DNA of 64,000 nt from Gordonia mangrovi (GTDB lineage: Bacteria > Actinomycetota > Actinomycetes > Mycobacteriales > Mycobacteriaceae): positions 5,324,219 to 5,388,218 of the forward strand of contig NZ_CP102850.1 in NCBI RefSeq assembly GCF_024734075.1. The letters are read 5' to 3'. Positions 13,684 through 22,254 of the stretch are shown in pieces. Within the stretch, counting starts at the first letter, position 1; every line of letters begins with the position of its first letter. Below the pieces are notes generated by a model that did no database searches, was not told where the DNA came from, and saw only the letters and a program-made list of their open reading frames with translations. The position numbers and the translations under genes were made by a program.

Positions 13684-14505
13684 TTATGGTGTCGCCGCCA
13701 CCGGTGAGCGCACTCCGTCGGCCAGTTCTGCAACCAGAGCCGAGAGCGCGTCGACACCCGTTTTCGCCGCACTCACCAGTGCCGAACCGACGATGACACC
13801 GTCGGCGTAGCCGGCGATCTGTGCCGCCTGCTGCCCACTGCGCACACCGAGTCCCACACCGATCGGGATGTCGGAGTGCGCGCGCACCCGCGCACACAGT
13901 TCCGGCGCCGCGTCGGATACGGCGTCACGAGCGCCGGTCACCCCCATCGTCGACGCGGCGTAGATGAACCCGCGCGAAGCGTCGACGGTCATGGCCAGCC
14001 GCTCCGCCGTCGAGGACGGGGCGACCAGATAGATCCGGTCGAGGTCGTGTTGGTCGGAGGCCGCATGCCACGCGGCGCCCTCTTCGGGAATGAGGTTCGG
14101 GGTTATCATGCCCGCTCCGCCTGCGGCGGCGAGATCCCGCGCGAACCGGTCCACCCCGTACTGCAGTACCGGGTTCCAGTAGCTCATCACCACGGCCTGC
14201 CCACCGGCGTCGGCGATGGCCTGCACCGCGGTGAACACATCGCGCACACGCACCCCGTTGCTCAGCGCCGTGTCGGCGGCCTCCTGGATGGTCGGGCCGT
14301 CCATCACCGGGTCGGAGTAGGGCACGCCGACCTCGATGATGTCGCAGCCCGCGGACACCATCGTGCGGAACAACTCGAGCGACTTCTGCACCGTGGGGTA
14401 GCCGACCGGGAGGTAGCCGATGAGGGCGGCGTGGCCGTCCTCACGGCAGCGGGCGAAGGTGGCGCCCAGCCGCGAGGGCGCGGTGTGCTTGATCGTGGCG
14501 GTCAT
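13684..14505 (-). CDS. trpA: Tryptophan synthase alpha chain
   Basis: 273 residues. Cleaves indole-3-glycerol phosphate to indole and glyceraldehyde 3-phosphate, feeding indole to TrpB through the internal tunnel. The catalytic Glu lies in IIEVGVPYSDPVMDGP, together with the catalytic Asp. The phosphate-binding glycines are in GVGLGVRSGQQAAQI and DGVIVGSALV. Its ATG overlaps the trpB stop by 4 nt, so the two subunits are probably translationally coupled. Last trp gene before lgt. Confidence 0.97.
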   Translation of the reverse strand: MTATIKHTAPSRLGATFARCREDGHAALIGYLPVGYPTVQKSLELFRTMVSAGCDIIEVGVPYSDPVMDGPTIQEAADTALSNGVRVRDVFTAVQAIADAGGQAVVMSYWNPVLQYGVDRFARDLAAAGGAGMITPNLIPEEGAAWHAASDQHDLDRIYLVAPSSTAERLAMTVDASRGFIYAASTMGVTGARDAVSDAAPELCARVRAHSDIPIGVGLGVRSGQQAAQIAGYADGVIVGSALVSAAKTGVDALSALVAELADGVRSPVAATP

Positions 14506-15818
14506 ACCGTCTCCCCCGTCTGCTCGCCACCCGCGGACGCCTCGTCCTGTGACGGTGGTTGGTCGAACAGGTGGAACCAGCGGGCGGCGGTGTCGACGTC
14601 CTTGTCGCCGCGACCGGACAGACTCACCACGATGATCGCGCCGTCACCGAGCTCCTGTCCCAGCTTCAGCGCGCCGGCCACCGCGTGGGCGGATTCGATC
14701 GCCGGGATGATGCCCTCGCGACGACTGAGCAGCGCCAAGGCGTCCATCGCCTCGGAATCGGTGATCGGTCGGTACTCGGCCCGACCGATGTCCTTGAGGT
14801 AAGCGTGTTCGGGTCCGACGCCGGGATAGTCGAGTCCGGCCGAGATCGAGTGCGACTCGATGGTCTGGCCGTCCTCGTCCTGCAACAGATACGAGTAGGC
14901 GCCCTGGAACGCGCCCGGTGTGCCGCCGGTGAAGGTGGCCGCGTGCCGGCCGGTCTCGACGCCGTCGCCGGCGGCCTCGAAGCCCACCAGGCGGACGTCG
15001 CTGTCGTCGATGAACGGGTGGAAGATGCCGATGGCGTTGGACCCGCCGCCGACGCAGGCGGTCACCGCGTCGGGAAGTCGGCCGGCCTGCTCCAGGATCT
15101 GCGCGCGCGCCTCCAACCCCACCACCCGCTGCAGGTCGCGCACCATCATCGGGAACGGGTGCGGGCCGGCGGCGGTGCCGAAGCAGTAGTAGGTGTTGTG
15201 CGCGTTGGTGACCCAGTCACGCATGGCTTCGTTGATGGCGTCCTTCAGGGTCGCCGAACCGTTGTCCACCGCAATGACGTCGGCTCCGAGCAGCCGCATC
15301 CGCGCCACGTTGAGGGCCTGTCGGTCGGTGTCCACGCGCCCCATGTAGACCACACACTCCAGGCCGAGCAGCGCGCAGGCGGTTGCGGTGGCCACCCCGT
15401 GCTGGCCGGCACCGGTCTCCGCGATGACCCGGGACTTGCCCATCCGTTGCGCCAGCAGCGCCTGACCCAGAACGTTGTTGATCTTGTGCGAACCGGTGTG
15501 GTTGAGGTCCTCCCGTTTGAGGAAGAGCCGGGCACCGCCGGCCGCCTCACGCAACCGTCCCGCCTCGTAGAGCGGCGAGGGCCGGCCGGTGTAGTCACGC
15601 TGCAGCCGATCGAGTTCGGCGAGGAAATCGTCGTCGGACCGGACCTTCTCATAGGTCGTGGTGACCTCGTCGATCACCGCCATCAGGGCTTCGGGAACGT
15701 GGCGGCCGCCGTAGACGCCGAAGTGTCCGCCCTGATCGGGTTCGACCGAGGTACGCGTTGCCAGGCCGGCACTCGCGGCTGGATAACTGACGTCTGAGCT
15801 GTGGGTGTGGGCGGTCAC
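14502..15818 (-). CDS. trpB: Tryptophan synthase beta chain
   Basis: 438 residues with the GTG start at 15818, which follows GAGAGAACC. PLP enzyme that joins indole to serine to make tryptophan. The PLP lysine is in HTGSHKINN, the phosphate-binding loop in CVGGGSNAIG, and YGGRHVPEALM marks the N-terminal domain. A longer in-frame reading begins at a TTG (15854), but its residues look unlike the family. Adjacent and coupled to trpA; 62 nt downstream of trpC. Confidence 0.97.
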   Translation of the reverse strand: MTAHTHSSDVSYPAASAGLATRTSVEPDQGGHFGVYGGRHVPEALMAVIDEVTTTYEKVRSDDDFLAELDRLQRDYTGRPSPLYEAGRLREAAGGARLFLKREDLNHTGSHKINNVLGQALLAQRMGKSRVIAETGAGQHGVATATACALLGLECVVYMGRVDTDRQALNVARMRLLGADVIAVDNGSATLKDAINEAMRDWVTNAHNTYYCFGTAAGPHPFPMMVRDLQRVVGLEARAQILEQAGRLPDAVTACVGGGSNAIGIFHPFIDDSDVRLVGFEAAGDGVETGRHAATFTGGTPGAFQGAYSYLLQDEDGQTIESHSISAGLDYPGVGPEHAYLKDIGRAEYRPITDSEAMDALALLSRREGIIPAIESAHAVAGALKLGQELGDGAIIVVSLSGRGDKDVDTAARWFHLFDQPPSQDEASAGGEQTGETV

Positions 15819-15880
15819 GGTTCTCTCGTCGCGCTGGCAGGGGTTGGGGAGCAAAGATTCGCCGGAGCTGAAACCGTCTG

Positions 15881-16699
15881 TCAGCGAACCGGTTTCGGGC
15901 AGGAGGGATGGGTACCGGCGGTGACCAGTTCGGAGACCGCGGCGCGCGGGTCGCCGCTGGTGACCAAGCCCTCGCCCACCAACACGGCGTCTGCGCCGGC
16001 TCCGGCATAGGCCAGCAGGTCAGCGGTGCCGCGCACACCCGACTCGGCCACCCGGATGACCTGCGTGGGCAGGCCGGGAGCGATCCTGGCGAAGCAGTCA
16101 CGATCGACCTCGAGGGTCTTGAGGTTGCGCGCATTGACACCGACCACCGACGCACCGGCCTCCAGTGCGCGGTCGGCCTCCTGCTCGGTGTGCACCTCCA
16201 CCAGGGCGGTCATGCCGAGACTCTCGGTGCGGTCGAGCAGTGCGGCGAGCACGTTCTGTTCCAGGGCTGCCACGATGAGCAGGATGACGTCGGCGCCGTG
16301 CGCACGGGCCTCGTGGATCTGGTAGGGCCCGACTATGAAGTCCTTGCGCAGCACCGGGATGTTCACCGCGGCGCGCACGCTGTCGAGGTCGGCCAGGGAC
16401 CCGCGGAAGCGTCGTTCTTCGGTGAGGACGCTGATGATGCGGGCACCACCGGCTTCGTAGGCACTCGCGAGTTCTGCGGGGTCGCCGATGGCGGCCAGAT
16501 CACCCTTCGACGGGCTGGCCCGTTTGACCTCGGCGATCACGCCGATGCCCGGCTGCCGCAGCGCAGCCATCGCGTCCTTGGCGTCCGGGGCCTTGGCCGA
16601 CGCCGCCTTGATCGCGGCATAGTCGGTGACGGCCTCGCGCGCGGCCACGTCGGCTCGCACTCCTTCGATGATGGAGTCGAGGACAGTTGGCGTACTCAC
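15881..16699 (-). CDS. trpC: Indole-3-glycerol phosphate synthase
   Basis: 272 residues. Ring-closes carboxyphenylaminodeoxyribulose phosphate to indole-3-glycerol phosphate. Typical barrel motifs are VIAEVKRASPSKGDL, SVLTEERRFRGSL, RKDFIVGPYQI and GVNARNLKTLEVD. The GTG at 16699 has GGGGGCCACCCGC before it. It stands alone, without fused trpF; no trpF was seen in the window, in line with the dual-role PriA encoded at 21511-22254. Confidence 0.97.
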   Translation of the reverse strand: MSTPTVLDSIIEGVRADVAAREAVTDYAAIKAASAKAPDAKDAMAALRQPGIGVIAEVKRASPSKGDLAAIGDPAELASAYEAGGARIISVLTEERRFRGSLADLDSVRAAVNIPVLRKDFIVGPYQIHEARAHGADVILLIVAALEQNVLAALLDRTESLGMTALVEVHTEQEADRALEAGASVVGVNARNLKTLEVDRDCFARIAPGLPTQVIRVAESGVRGTADLLAYAGAGADAVLVGEGLVTSGDPRAAVSELVTAGTHPSCPKPVR

Positions 16700-16762
16700 G
16701 CGGGTGGCCCCCTTTCGGTGTTCGTGTGCTCTCAGCGTAAACCGCAGCCGGAACGGCGTTGT

Positions 16763-16779
16763 GATCGGGTTGGCCGATC
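16763..16779. other. Small inverted repeat between the Trp membrane protein gene and trpC
   Basis: GATCGG-N5-CCGATC overlaps the stop codon of the upstream gene in the 78-bp gap before trpC. It could be a weak processing or termination hairpin inside the operon; the stem is only 6 bp. Confidence 0.25.
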
Positions 16780-17692
16780 AGCCGTGGTCCGGCCGACGGT
16801 CCTCGGCGTTGTCGGATCCGTCGTCCCCGCGGTCCTCCGAACGGTGCGGACGGTACCCGTCGCGGGGACGGTCACCGGGTGTGTCGTCGACGTCGGTGGG
16901 ATCGATCCCGGTGTCCAAGGCATCCCACATCATGCGTTCGTTGGCGGGCGGTGCATCGTTACGGCCCGGGTCGGGTTCCGCCGACGACGGGGTGTCGGCA
17001 CCGGGAGCAGCCCCGGCCGCGGGACCATCGGGGTGGTGCTTGCGCTGCTCGTGCTCGGCGAAGATCTGCCGTTCCAGTTCCTCCCGACGAGCGCCGGGCG
17101 TCCGGTATTTCGACGACATCCCGGTCGCCCCGCCGGCGACCCGGATCAGCAACACCCCGGCCAGGACCGCGCACAGCGAGCCCACGAGGACAACCGCTGC
17201 AGCCCAGTCGACGGTGGTGATCAACAGCACCTGGAAGCGCCCGGGGATGTCGGCGGCGCTCGAGGCGTAGTCGGAATCGGCGCCGCCGGTGATCAGCGAC
17301 AGCGCCGGGATCGCCGACAGCACACCGGCAACCGCCACCAGGATCGCGATCACCCGCAGACCCCAACCACGCAGCGAGAACGCGGCGAGGATCGCGGCCA
17401 GCAACACCAGCGCCAGCGGGGTCAGCCACGGACTCCAGTCCGAGCCGGTGACATCGAAGGTCCGCGGGGGCGCCAACCCGTCCGAGGCGAGTACCCGGCA
17501 CCACACCAACCGCGAGGCCGACCACAGGGCCAGGGCCGACAACGCCAACAGTACGGCGGCGAGAACCTGGCGCCGACGCAGATACGCTCTGCTCGCCACC
17601 GCCGGGTCCAGGCGCGAGAGCGGCGAACCGGTCGGCGACTCGGCGGCGGAGCGGGGTCGATCAGGGTCGTCGGTCGGTTCCGGGCCGGTCAT
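16778..17692 (-). CDS. Trp-biosynthesis-associated membrane protein (TIGR02234 type)
   Basis: 304 residues. A charged N-terminus precedes about four hydrophobic helices (LAAVLLALSALALWSASRL, LTPLALVLLAAILAAF, VIAILVAVAGVLSAIPALSL, WAAAVVLVGSLCAVLAGVLL). A hydrophilic tail of about 100 residues, rich in Asp, Pro and Arg, follows. It matches M. tuberculosis Rv1610, found between trpE and trpC in actinomycetes; its function is unknown. The ATG overlaps the trpE stop by 4 nt. A transporter or membrane-scaffold role for the pathway is speculation. Confidence 0.85.
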   Translation of the reverse strand: MTGPEPTDDPDRPRSAAESPTGSPLSRLDPAVASRAYLRRRQVLAAVLLALSALALWSASRLVWCRVLASDGLAPPRTFDVTGSDWSPWLTPLALVLLAAILAAFSLRGWGLRVIAILVAVAGVLSAIPALSLITGGADSDYASSAADIPGRFQVLLITTVDWAAAVVLVGSLCAVLAGVLLIRVAGGATGMSSKYRTPGARREELERQIFAEHEQRKHHPDGPAAGAAPGADTPSSAEPDPGRNDAPPANERMMWDALDTGIDPTDVDDTPGDRPRDGYRPHRSEDRGDDGSDNAEDRRPDHG

Positions 17693-19242
17693 CGCGAGAC
17701 CGTCTCGTCGCCGGGTCCGACCCGCTCCATGGTGGCGGCGGCTGCCACCGCATTGAGGACGGCGGAGGCTTTGTTGCGTGCCTCGTTGTACTCGTATTCG
17801 GGTTCGCTGTCGGCGACCACGCCTCCGCCGGCCTGCACAAACGCCCGGCCGTCGGCCATCAGGGCGGTGCGGATGGCGATCGCGGTGTCCGCGTCACCGG
17901 CGAAGTCGAGGTAGCCGACGATACCGCCGTAGAGGCCGCGGCGGGTCAGTTCGTGTTCGTCGATGAGTTCCATCGCGCGGACCTTGGGGGCACCGGTGAG
18001 GGTGCCGGCGGGAAAGCATGCGGTGACGGCGTCGAGTGCGTGCTGGTCATCGCGCAGTTCACCCGAGACCGTCGAGACCAGGTGCATGACGTGGCTGTAG
18101 CGCTCGACGTGACGGTAGTCGCTGACCTTGACCGTGCCCGGGCGGCACACGCGGCCGAGGTCGTTGCGACCCAGGTCGACGAGCATGAGGTGCTCGGCGT
18201 TCTCCTTCTCGTCCTCCACCAGGCCCTTGGCGAGTAGTTGGTCTTCTTCCTCGGTGGCGCCCCGCCACCGGGTGCCGGCGATCGGGTGGGTGGTGGCGAT
18301 CCGATCCTGCACCGTGACCAGGGCCTCCGGACTGCTGCCGACGATGGTGAACGGTCCGCCACCGACGGGTCCGCTGCCGAGCGCGCCGGGCATCCGCAGC
18401 AGATACATGTAGGGGCTGGGATTGGATGCCCGCAGCACGCGGTACACGTCGATCGGGTCGGCATCGGTGGCCATCTCGAAGCGCTGGGATGGGACGATCT
18501 GGAACGCCTCGCCCGCCTCGATCTCGCCGACGAGGTCGGTGACGATCTTGCTGTATTCGGCGAGGGTGCGCTGGGCGGCGTACTCGGGGGTGGGCCGGTC
18601 GTAGTGGGACACGGTCGAGGAGGCCGGAGCGGCGAGCGCCGCGGTCATCCGGTCGAGCCGGGCAACCGCATCGGCGTAGGCCTCGCGGACCCGGTCGTCG
18701 GACCCGTCCCAGTTCACCGCGTTGGCGATCAGCGTGATGGTGCCCTCGTGGTGATCGACGGCGGCGAGGTCGGTGGCCAGCAGCATCATCATGTCCGGCA
18801 GGCCGAGGTCGTCGACGGTGGTCTCGGGTAGGCGTTCGAGCCGCCGCACCATGTCGTAGGCGAAGAAGCCGACAAAGCCCCCGGTGAGCGGCGGCATGTC
18901 GGGGAACCGGTCGGTGGCCAGCAGGCGCAACGATTCCGCGAGCACCGCCAGCGGATCCCCGCCCTCGGGTGCGCCGTTGGGCACCTCACCCCACCACCGT
19001 GCCTCGCCGTCGACGACGGTGAGCGCCGACGGTGACCGCACCCCGATGAACGACCAGCGCGACCAGGAACGCCCGTTCTCCGCCGACTCGAGCAGGAACG
19101 TCCCCTCGCGATCTCCGGCGAGTTTGCGGTAGGCCGACAGCGGGGTCTCGGAGTCGGCGAGCACCTTGCGGGTCACCGGCACCACCCGATGGTCGGCGGC
19201 CAGATCCAGGAATTCCTCCAGGCTGGTGGTGGCGGCGCTCAT
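17689..19242 (-). CDS. trpE: Anthranilate synthase component I
   Basis: 517 residues with the ATG start at 19242. Converts chorismate to anthranilate using ammonia from a separate TrpG, which is not in the window. The N-terminal tryptophan feedback site is marked by GTFLLESAENG. Chorismate-binding motifs are LMLVDLGRNDLGRVC and CFPAGTLTGAPKVRAMELIDE. The start codon overlaps the stop of a small tautomerase gene by 4 nt (ATGA). No Trp-rich leader peptide was found ahead of it, so attenuation is not evident. Confidence 0.97.
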   Translation of the reverse strand: MSAATTSLEEFLDLAADHRVVPVTRKVLADSETPLSAYRKLAGDREGTFLLESAENGRSWSRWSFIGVRSPSALTVVDGEARWWGEVPNGAPEGGDPLAVLAESLRLLATDRFPDMPPLTGGFVGFFAYDMVRRLERLPETTVDDLGLPDMMMLLATDLAAVDHHEGTITLIANAVNWDGSDDRVREAYADAVARLDRMTAALAAPASSTVSHYDRPTPEYAAQRTLAEYSKIVTDLVGEIEAGEAFQIVPSQRFEMATDADPIDVYRVLRASNPSPYMYLLRMPGALGSGPVGGGPFTIVGSSPEALVTVQDRIATTHPIAGTRWRGATEEEDQLLAKGLVEDEKENAEHLMLVDLGRNDLGRVCRPGTVKVSDYRHVERYSHVMHLVSTVSGELRDDQHALDAVTACFPAGTLTGAPKVRAMELIDEHELTRRGLYGGIVGYLDFAGDADTAIAIRTALMADGRAFVQAGGGVVADSEPEYEYNEARNKASAVLNAVAAAATMERVGPGDETVSR

Positions 19243-19418
19243 CCCAGCGGCTCGCCGCCGACGCCCCACTGCTGGCGGGGTACCTCGGTGATGGTCACCC
19301 ACACCGAGTCGGGGTTCTTGCCGGTCGCCTTGGCGTAGGCGTCGGTCACCGCCGCGATGGTCTCGCGCTTGATCCGGTCGGACAGGCCCGGGGTCTGCGA
19401 GATCTGGATCAGTGGCAT
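19239..19418 (-). CDS. 4-oxalocrotonate tautomerase family protein
   Basis: 59 residues beginning MPLIQISQTPG. The proline exposed after Met removal is the catalytic base of the tautomerase superfamily. RIKRETIAAVTDAYAKATG and VWVTITEVPRQQWGVGG complete a normal-length 4-OT monomer. Its stop overlaps the trpE start by 4 nt, and it lies 40 nt after hisI, so it is read with the his-trp array. M. tuberculosis has chaA/bcpB at this site instead. The substrate is unknown; a role in the Trp or His pathway is not established. Confidence 0.85.
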   Translation of the reverse strand: MPLIQISQTPGLSDRIKRETIAAVTDAYAKATGKNPDSVWVTITEVPRQQWGVGGEPLG

Positions 19419-19458
19419 GTACGCCGTCACCGCCTTTCTGGTGGAGGACAGGGCTGGT

Positions 19459-19854
19459 TCATTGTCCCGCGCCGGTGGCCGACGGCCCGCCGGGCGGGGT
19501 GGGTTCCTCGGTCGCCGACAGCAGCGACGGTGTGTCGAAGCAGCTGTGGTTGCCGGTATGGCACGCGGCGCCGACCTGATCGACGACGAGCAACACGGTG
19601 TCGCCGTCGCAGTCGAGTCGCACGTCGTGCACGTACTGGGTGTGCCCGCTGGTCTCACCCTTGACCCAGTACTGCCGGCGCGAACGGGAATAGTAGGTGG
19701 CCCGCCGGGTGGTCAGGGTCTGTTCGAGCGCGGCGTCGTCCATCCACGCCATCATCAGTACGGTGCCGGTGTCGCGTTCCTGGGCGATCGCGGCGAACAG
19801 ACCGTCGTCGTTGCGCTTGAGTCGTGCCGCGAGGTCGGGGTCGAGGGCCATCAC
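19459..19854 (-). CDS. hisI: Phosphoribosyl-AMP cyclohydrolase
   Basis: 131 residues. Opens the purine ring of PR-AMP in the third step of histidine synthesis. Zinc and substrate motifs are present: MAWMDDAAL, RATYYSRSRRQYWVKGETSGH, LDCDGDTVLL, and AACHTGNHSCF with its cysteines. It is the stand-alone hisI without the hisE pyrophosphohydrolase domain. Its ATG overlaps the hisF stop by 4 nt. Confidence 0.97.
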   Translation of the reverse strand: MMALDPDLAARLKRNDDGLFAAIAQERDTGTVLMMAWMDDAALEQTLTTRRATYYSRSRRQYWVKGETSGHTQYVHDVRLDCDGDTVLLVVDQVGAACHTGNHSCFDTPSLLSATEEPTPPGGPSATGAGQ

Positions 19855-20624
19855 CGCACCGTGATCCCCTCGGTGGCCATCGCCGCCTTGACCTCACCGA
19901 TGGTGAGTTCACCGAAGTGGAAGACCGAGGCGGCCAGCACCGCATCGGCTCCCGCCTGCACCGCGGGGGCGAAGTCGGCGACGGCGCCGGCACCCCCGCT
20001 GGCGATCACCGGCACCTTGACGGCGGCCCGGACCGCGGCGAGCATCCGCAGGTCGAATCCCCTTTTGGTGCCGTCGGCGTCCATCGAGTTGAGCAGGATC
20101 TCCCCCACTCCGAGATCCTGGCCTCGCTGCGCCCACTCGACGGCGTCGATCCCGGTGCCTTGGCGGCCGCCGTGGGTGGTGACCTCCCAGCCCGAGGGCG
20201 TCGGCCTCTCACCCGCCGGGACCGTCCGGGCATCCACCGACAGCACGATGCACTGCGAGCCGTATCGGCGGCTCATCTCGCCGAGCACCTCGGGCCGGGC
20301 GATGGCCGCGGTGTTGACGCTGACCTTGTCGGCGCCGGCCCGCAACATCGCGTCGACATCGTCGACGGTGCGGATGCCACCACCGACGGTGAGCGGGATG
20401 AAGATCTGGTCGGCGGTGCGCTTGACGACGTCGATCATGGTGGCGCGACCGGAACTCGAGGCGGTGACGTCGAGGAAGGTGAGTTCGTCGGCCCCCTCCT
20501 TGTCGTAGCGAGCGGCCAGTTCGACCGGATCGCCCGCGTCGCGCAGGTTCTGGAAGTTGACGCCCTTGACGACCCGACCGTCGTCCACGTCGAGGCACGG
20601 GATCACGCGGATCGCGACGGTCAT
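19851..20624 (-). CDS. hisF: Imidazole glycerol phosphate synthase, cyclase subunit
   Basis: 257 residues with the ATG start at 20624. Partner of HisH; the barrel uses ammonia to close the imidazole ring and release AICAR. The catalytic Asp pair is in IPCLDVDDGRVVKG and LLNSMDADGT, with DVTAS and VGGGIRTVDDV forming the phosphate sites. The start overlaps the stop of the impA-like gene by 4 nt. Confidence 0.98.
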   Translation of the reverse strand: MTVAIRVIPCLDVDDGRVVKGVNFQNLRDAGDPVELAARYDKEGADELTFLDVTASSSGRATMIDVVKRTADQIFIPLTVGGGIRTVDDVDAMLRAGADKVSVNTAAIARPEVLGEMSRRYGSQCIVLSVDARTVPAGERPTPSGWEVTTHGGRQGTGIDAVEWAQRGQDLGVGEILLNSMDADGTKRGFDLRMLAAVRAAVKVPVIASGGAGAVADFAPAVQAGADAVLAASVFHFGELTIGEVKAAMATEGITVR

Positions 20625-21511
20625 GAGGCACCTCCGGATGTGTCGGTTCGGGCTGAGGTCGGCACGGCACCCCATTCGTCGCCGACGACCTCGTCGATGA
20701 CGGCCATCAGTTCGGCGTGCAGGCCCGGCGCGGCGCAGACCAGCGACGGTGATGCTGCGTTCCATGCCGCCCCGCTGAGATCGGTGGCGATGCCACCGGC
20801 AGCGCGGACCAGAGCTGCGCCGGCGGCGTTGTCCCAGGCATGACGTCCGAAGGCGATCGCACCGCCGAAGACACCGGCGGCGGTGTAGGCCATGTCCACA
20901 CCGGTGCTGCCGGTCATCCGCAGTCGCGACACCCGGGAGCTGAGCGCACTCAACACGTCGGCACGACGGGCCCCCGGGTAGCGGCCGTGCCCGGCGACGT
21001 TGAACGGGCCGTAGGAGACCACCGACGTGCTCAGGTCGATCGGCTCCAGTGGCGCGACCGGGCGGCCGTCGATGTACAGCGGGCCGTCGACGTGACCGGC
21101 GTAGCGTCGCCCGACCAGCGGCAGCCAGGTCAGTCCGAGCACGGGTTCGCCGTCGACGAGCAGCCCGAGCAGGATGCCGGTCAGCGGCATCCCGGACGAG
21201 TAGTTGTACGTGCCGTCCACCGGGTCGAGCACCCAGACGGTGTCCTCGGTGACCGGCGGCCCGCCGAACTCCTCGCCGTGCACCGGGATGCCGGTGCGTT
21301 CGGTGAGGTCGGCGACGATCCGGCGTTCCAGGTCGAGGTCGACCTGGGTGGCGAAGTCGGTGGCCCCCTTCTCGACGGCGCTCGGCGCCCCCAGGCCGGC
21401 GACGAAGTCGTCGACCACCGAGTCGAGGATCTGGCCTGCGATGTCGAGCAGGGCCCCATGGTCTGTCACGGTGCGAGCCTGCCCACTGTCATCTGTCACG
21501 CTGTCATCCAT
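20621..21511 (-). CDS. impA: Inositol monophosphatase family phosphatase in the his operon
   Basis: 296 residues from ATG 21511 (a GTG 3 nt upstream is equally possible). Metal-dependent phosphatase: HGEEFGG supplies the first Glu, LDPVDGTYNYSSG the DPxDGT metal motif, and AWDNAAGAALVRAAGG the WDxAAG motif. M. tuberculosis impA (Rv1604) sits at the same place between hisA and hisF. Substrate candidates are inositol phosphate, for phosphatidylinositol, and histidinol phosphate, since related HisN enzymes do this in actinobacteria. The operon position favours a histidine link, but sequence alone cannot decide. Confidence 0.9.
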   Translation of the reverse strand: MDDSVTDDSGQARTVTDHGALLDIAGQILDSVVDDFVAGLGAPSAVEKGATDFATQVDLDLERRIVADLTERTGIPVHGEEFGGPPVTEDTVWVLDPVDGTYNYSSGMPLTGILLGLLVDGEPVLGLTWLPLVGRRYAGHVDGPLYIDGRPVAPLEPIDLSTSVVSYGPFNVAGHGRYPGARRADVLSALSSRVSRLRMTGSTGVDMAYTAAGVFGGAIAFGRHAWDNAAGAALVRAAGGIATDLSGAAWNAASPSLVCAAPGLHAELMAVIDEVVGDEWGAVPTSARTDTSGGAS

Positions 21512-22254
21512 CACGCCTGGGCGACGGCGGCCAGTGCGTCGGGCAGGGTGAATCGACCGGCGTACAGAGCCTTGCCGACGATCGCGCCCTCCACGCCCCG
21601 ATCGACCAGACCCGAGATCGCGACCAGGTCGTCGAGCGCGGACACCCCGCCGGAGGCGACGATGGGCGCGGCGGTGGCCGCGGCGACCTCGGCGAGCAGT
21701 TCGAGGTTCGGACCACCCAGGGTGCCGTCCTTCGACACGTCCGTGACGACGTAGCGGGCGCAGCCGTCACGGTCCAGGCGCGTCAGCACCTCCCAGAGGT
21801 CGCCGCCGTCGGTCACCCAACCTCGCCCACGCAGGCGGTAGGAGTCACCGTCCCGGATGACGTCGAGGCCGACCGCGATGCGGTCGCCATGACGGTCGAT
21901 GGCGCGGGCACACCAGTCCGGGTTCTCCAGCGCGGCGGTGCCGAGGTTCACCCGCGCGCAGCCGGTGGCCAACGCCGCATCCAGCGAGTCGTCGTCGCGG
22001 ATGCCACCGGAGAGTTCGACCTTGACGTCGAGTTCGGCGACGACCCCGGCCAGCAGGTCCCGGTTGTTGCCCCGGCCGAAGGCGGCGTCGAGGTCGACCA
22101 GATGGATCCACTCGGCTCCGTCGGTCTGCCAGGCCAGTGCGGCGTCCCTCGGCGACCCGTAGGACGTCTCGGTGCCCGCGGCGCCTTGCACGAGGCGGAC
22201 GGCCTGGCCGTCGGCGACGTCGACGGCCGGGAGGAGTTCAAGGGTCTTACCCAT
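21511..22254 (-). CDS. priA: Phosphoribosyl isomerase, probably dual HisA/TrpF (PriA)
   Basis: 247 residues with the ATG start at 22254. Isomerises ProFAR in histidine synthesis. In actinobacteria lacking trpF the same enzyme (PriA) also isomerises phosphoribosyl-anthranilate for tryptophan. The first catalytic Asp is in LLPAVDVADGQAVRLVQG and the second in VVTDVSKDGTLGGPN; VKVELSGGIRDDDSL is a phosphate loop. No trpF was seen in the window. The start overlaps the stop of the preceding membrane-protein gene by 8 nt. Confidence 0.93.
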   Translation of the reverse strand: MGKTLELLPAVDVADGQAVRLVQGAAGTETSYGSPRDAALAWQTDGAEWIHLVDLDAAFGRGNNRDLLAGVVAELDVKVELSGGIRDDDSLDAALATGCARVNLGTAALENPDWCARAIDRHGDRIAVGLDVIRDGDSYRLRGRGWVTDGGDLWEVLTRLDRDGCARYVVTDVSKDGTLGGPNLELLAEVAAATAAPIVASGGVSALDDLVAISGLVDRGVEGAIVGKALYAGRFTLPDALAAVAQA

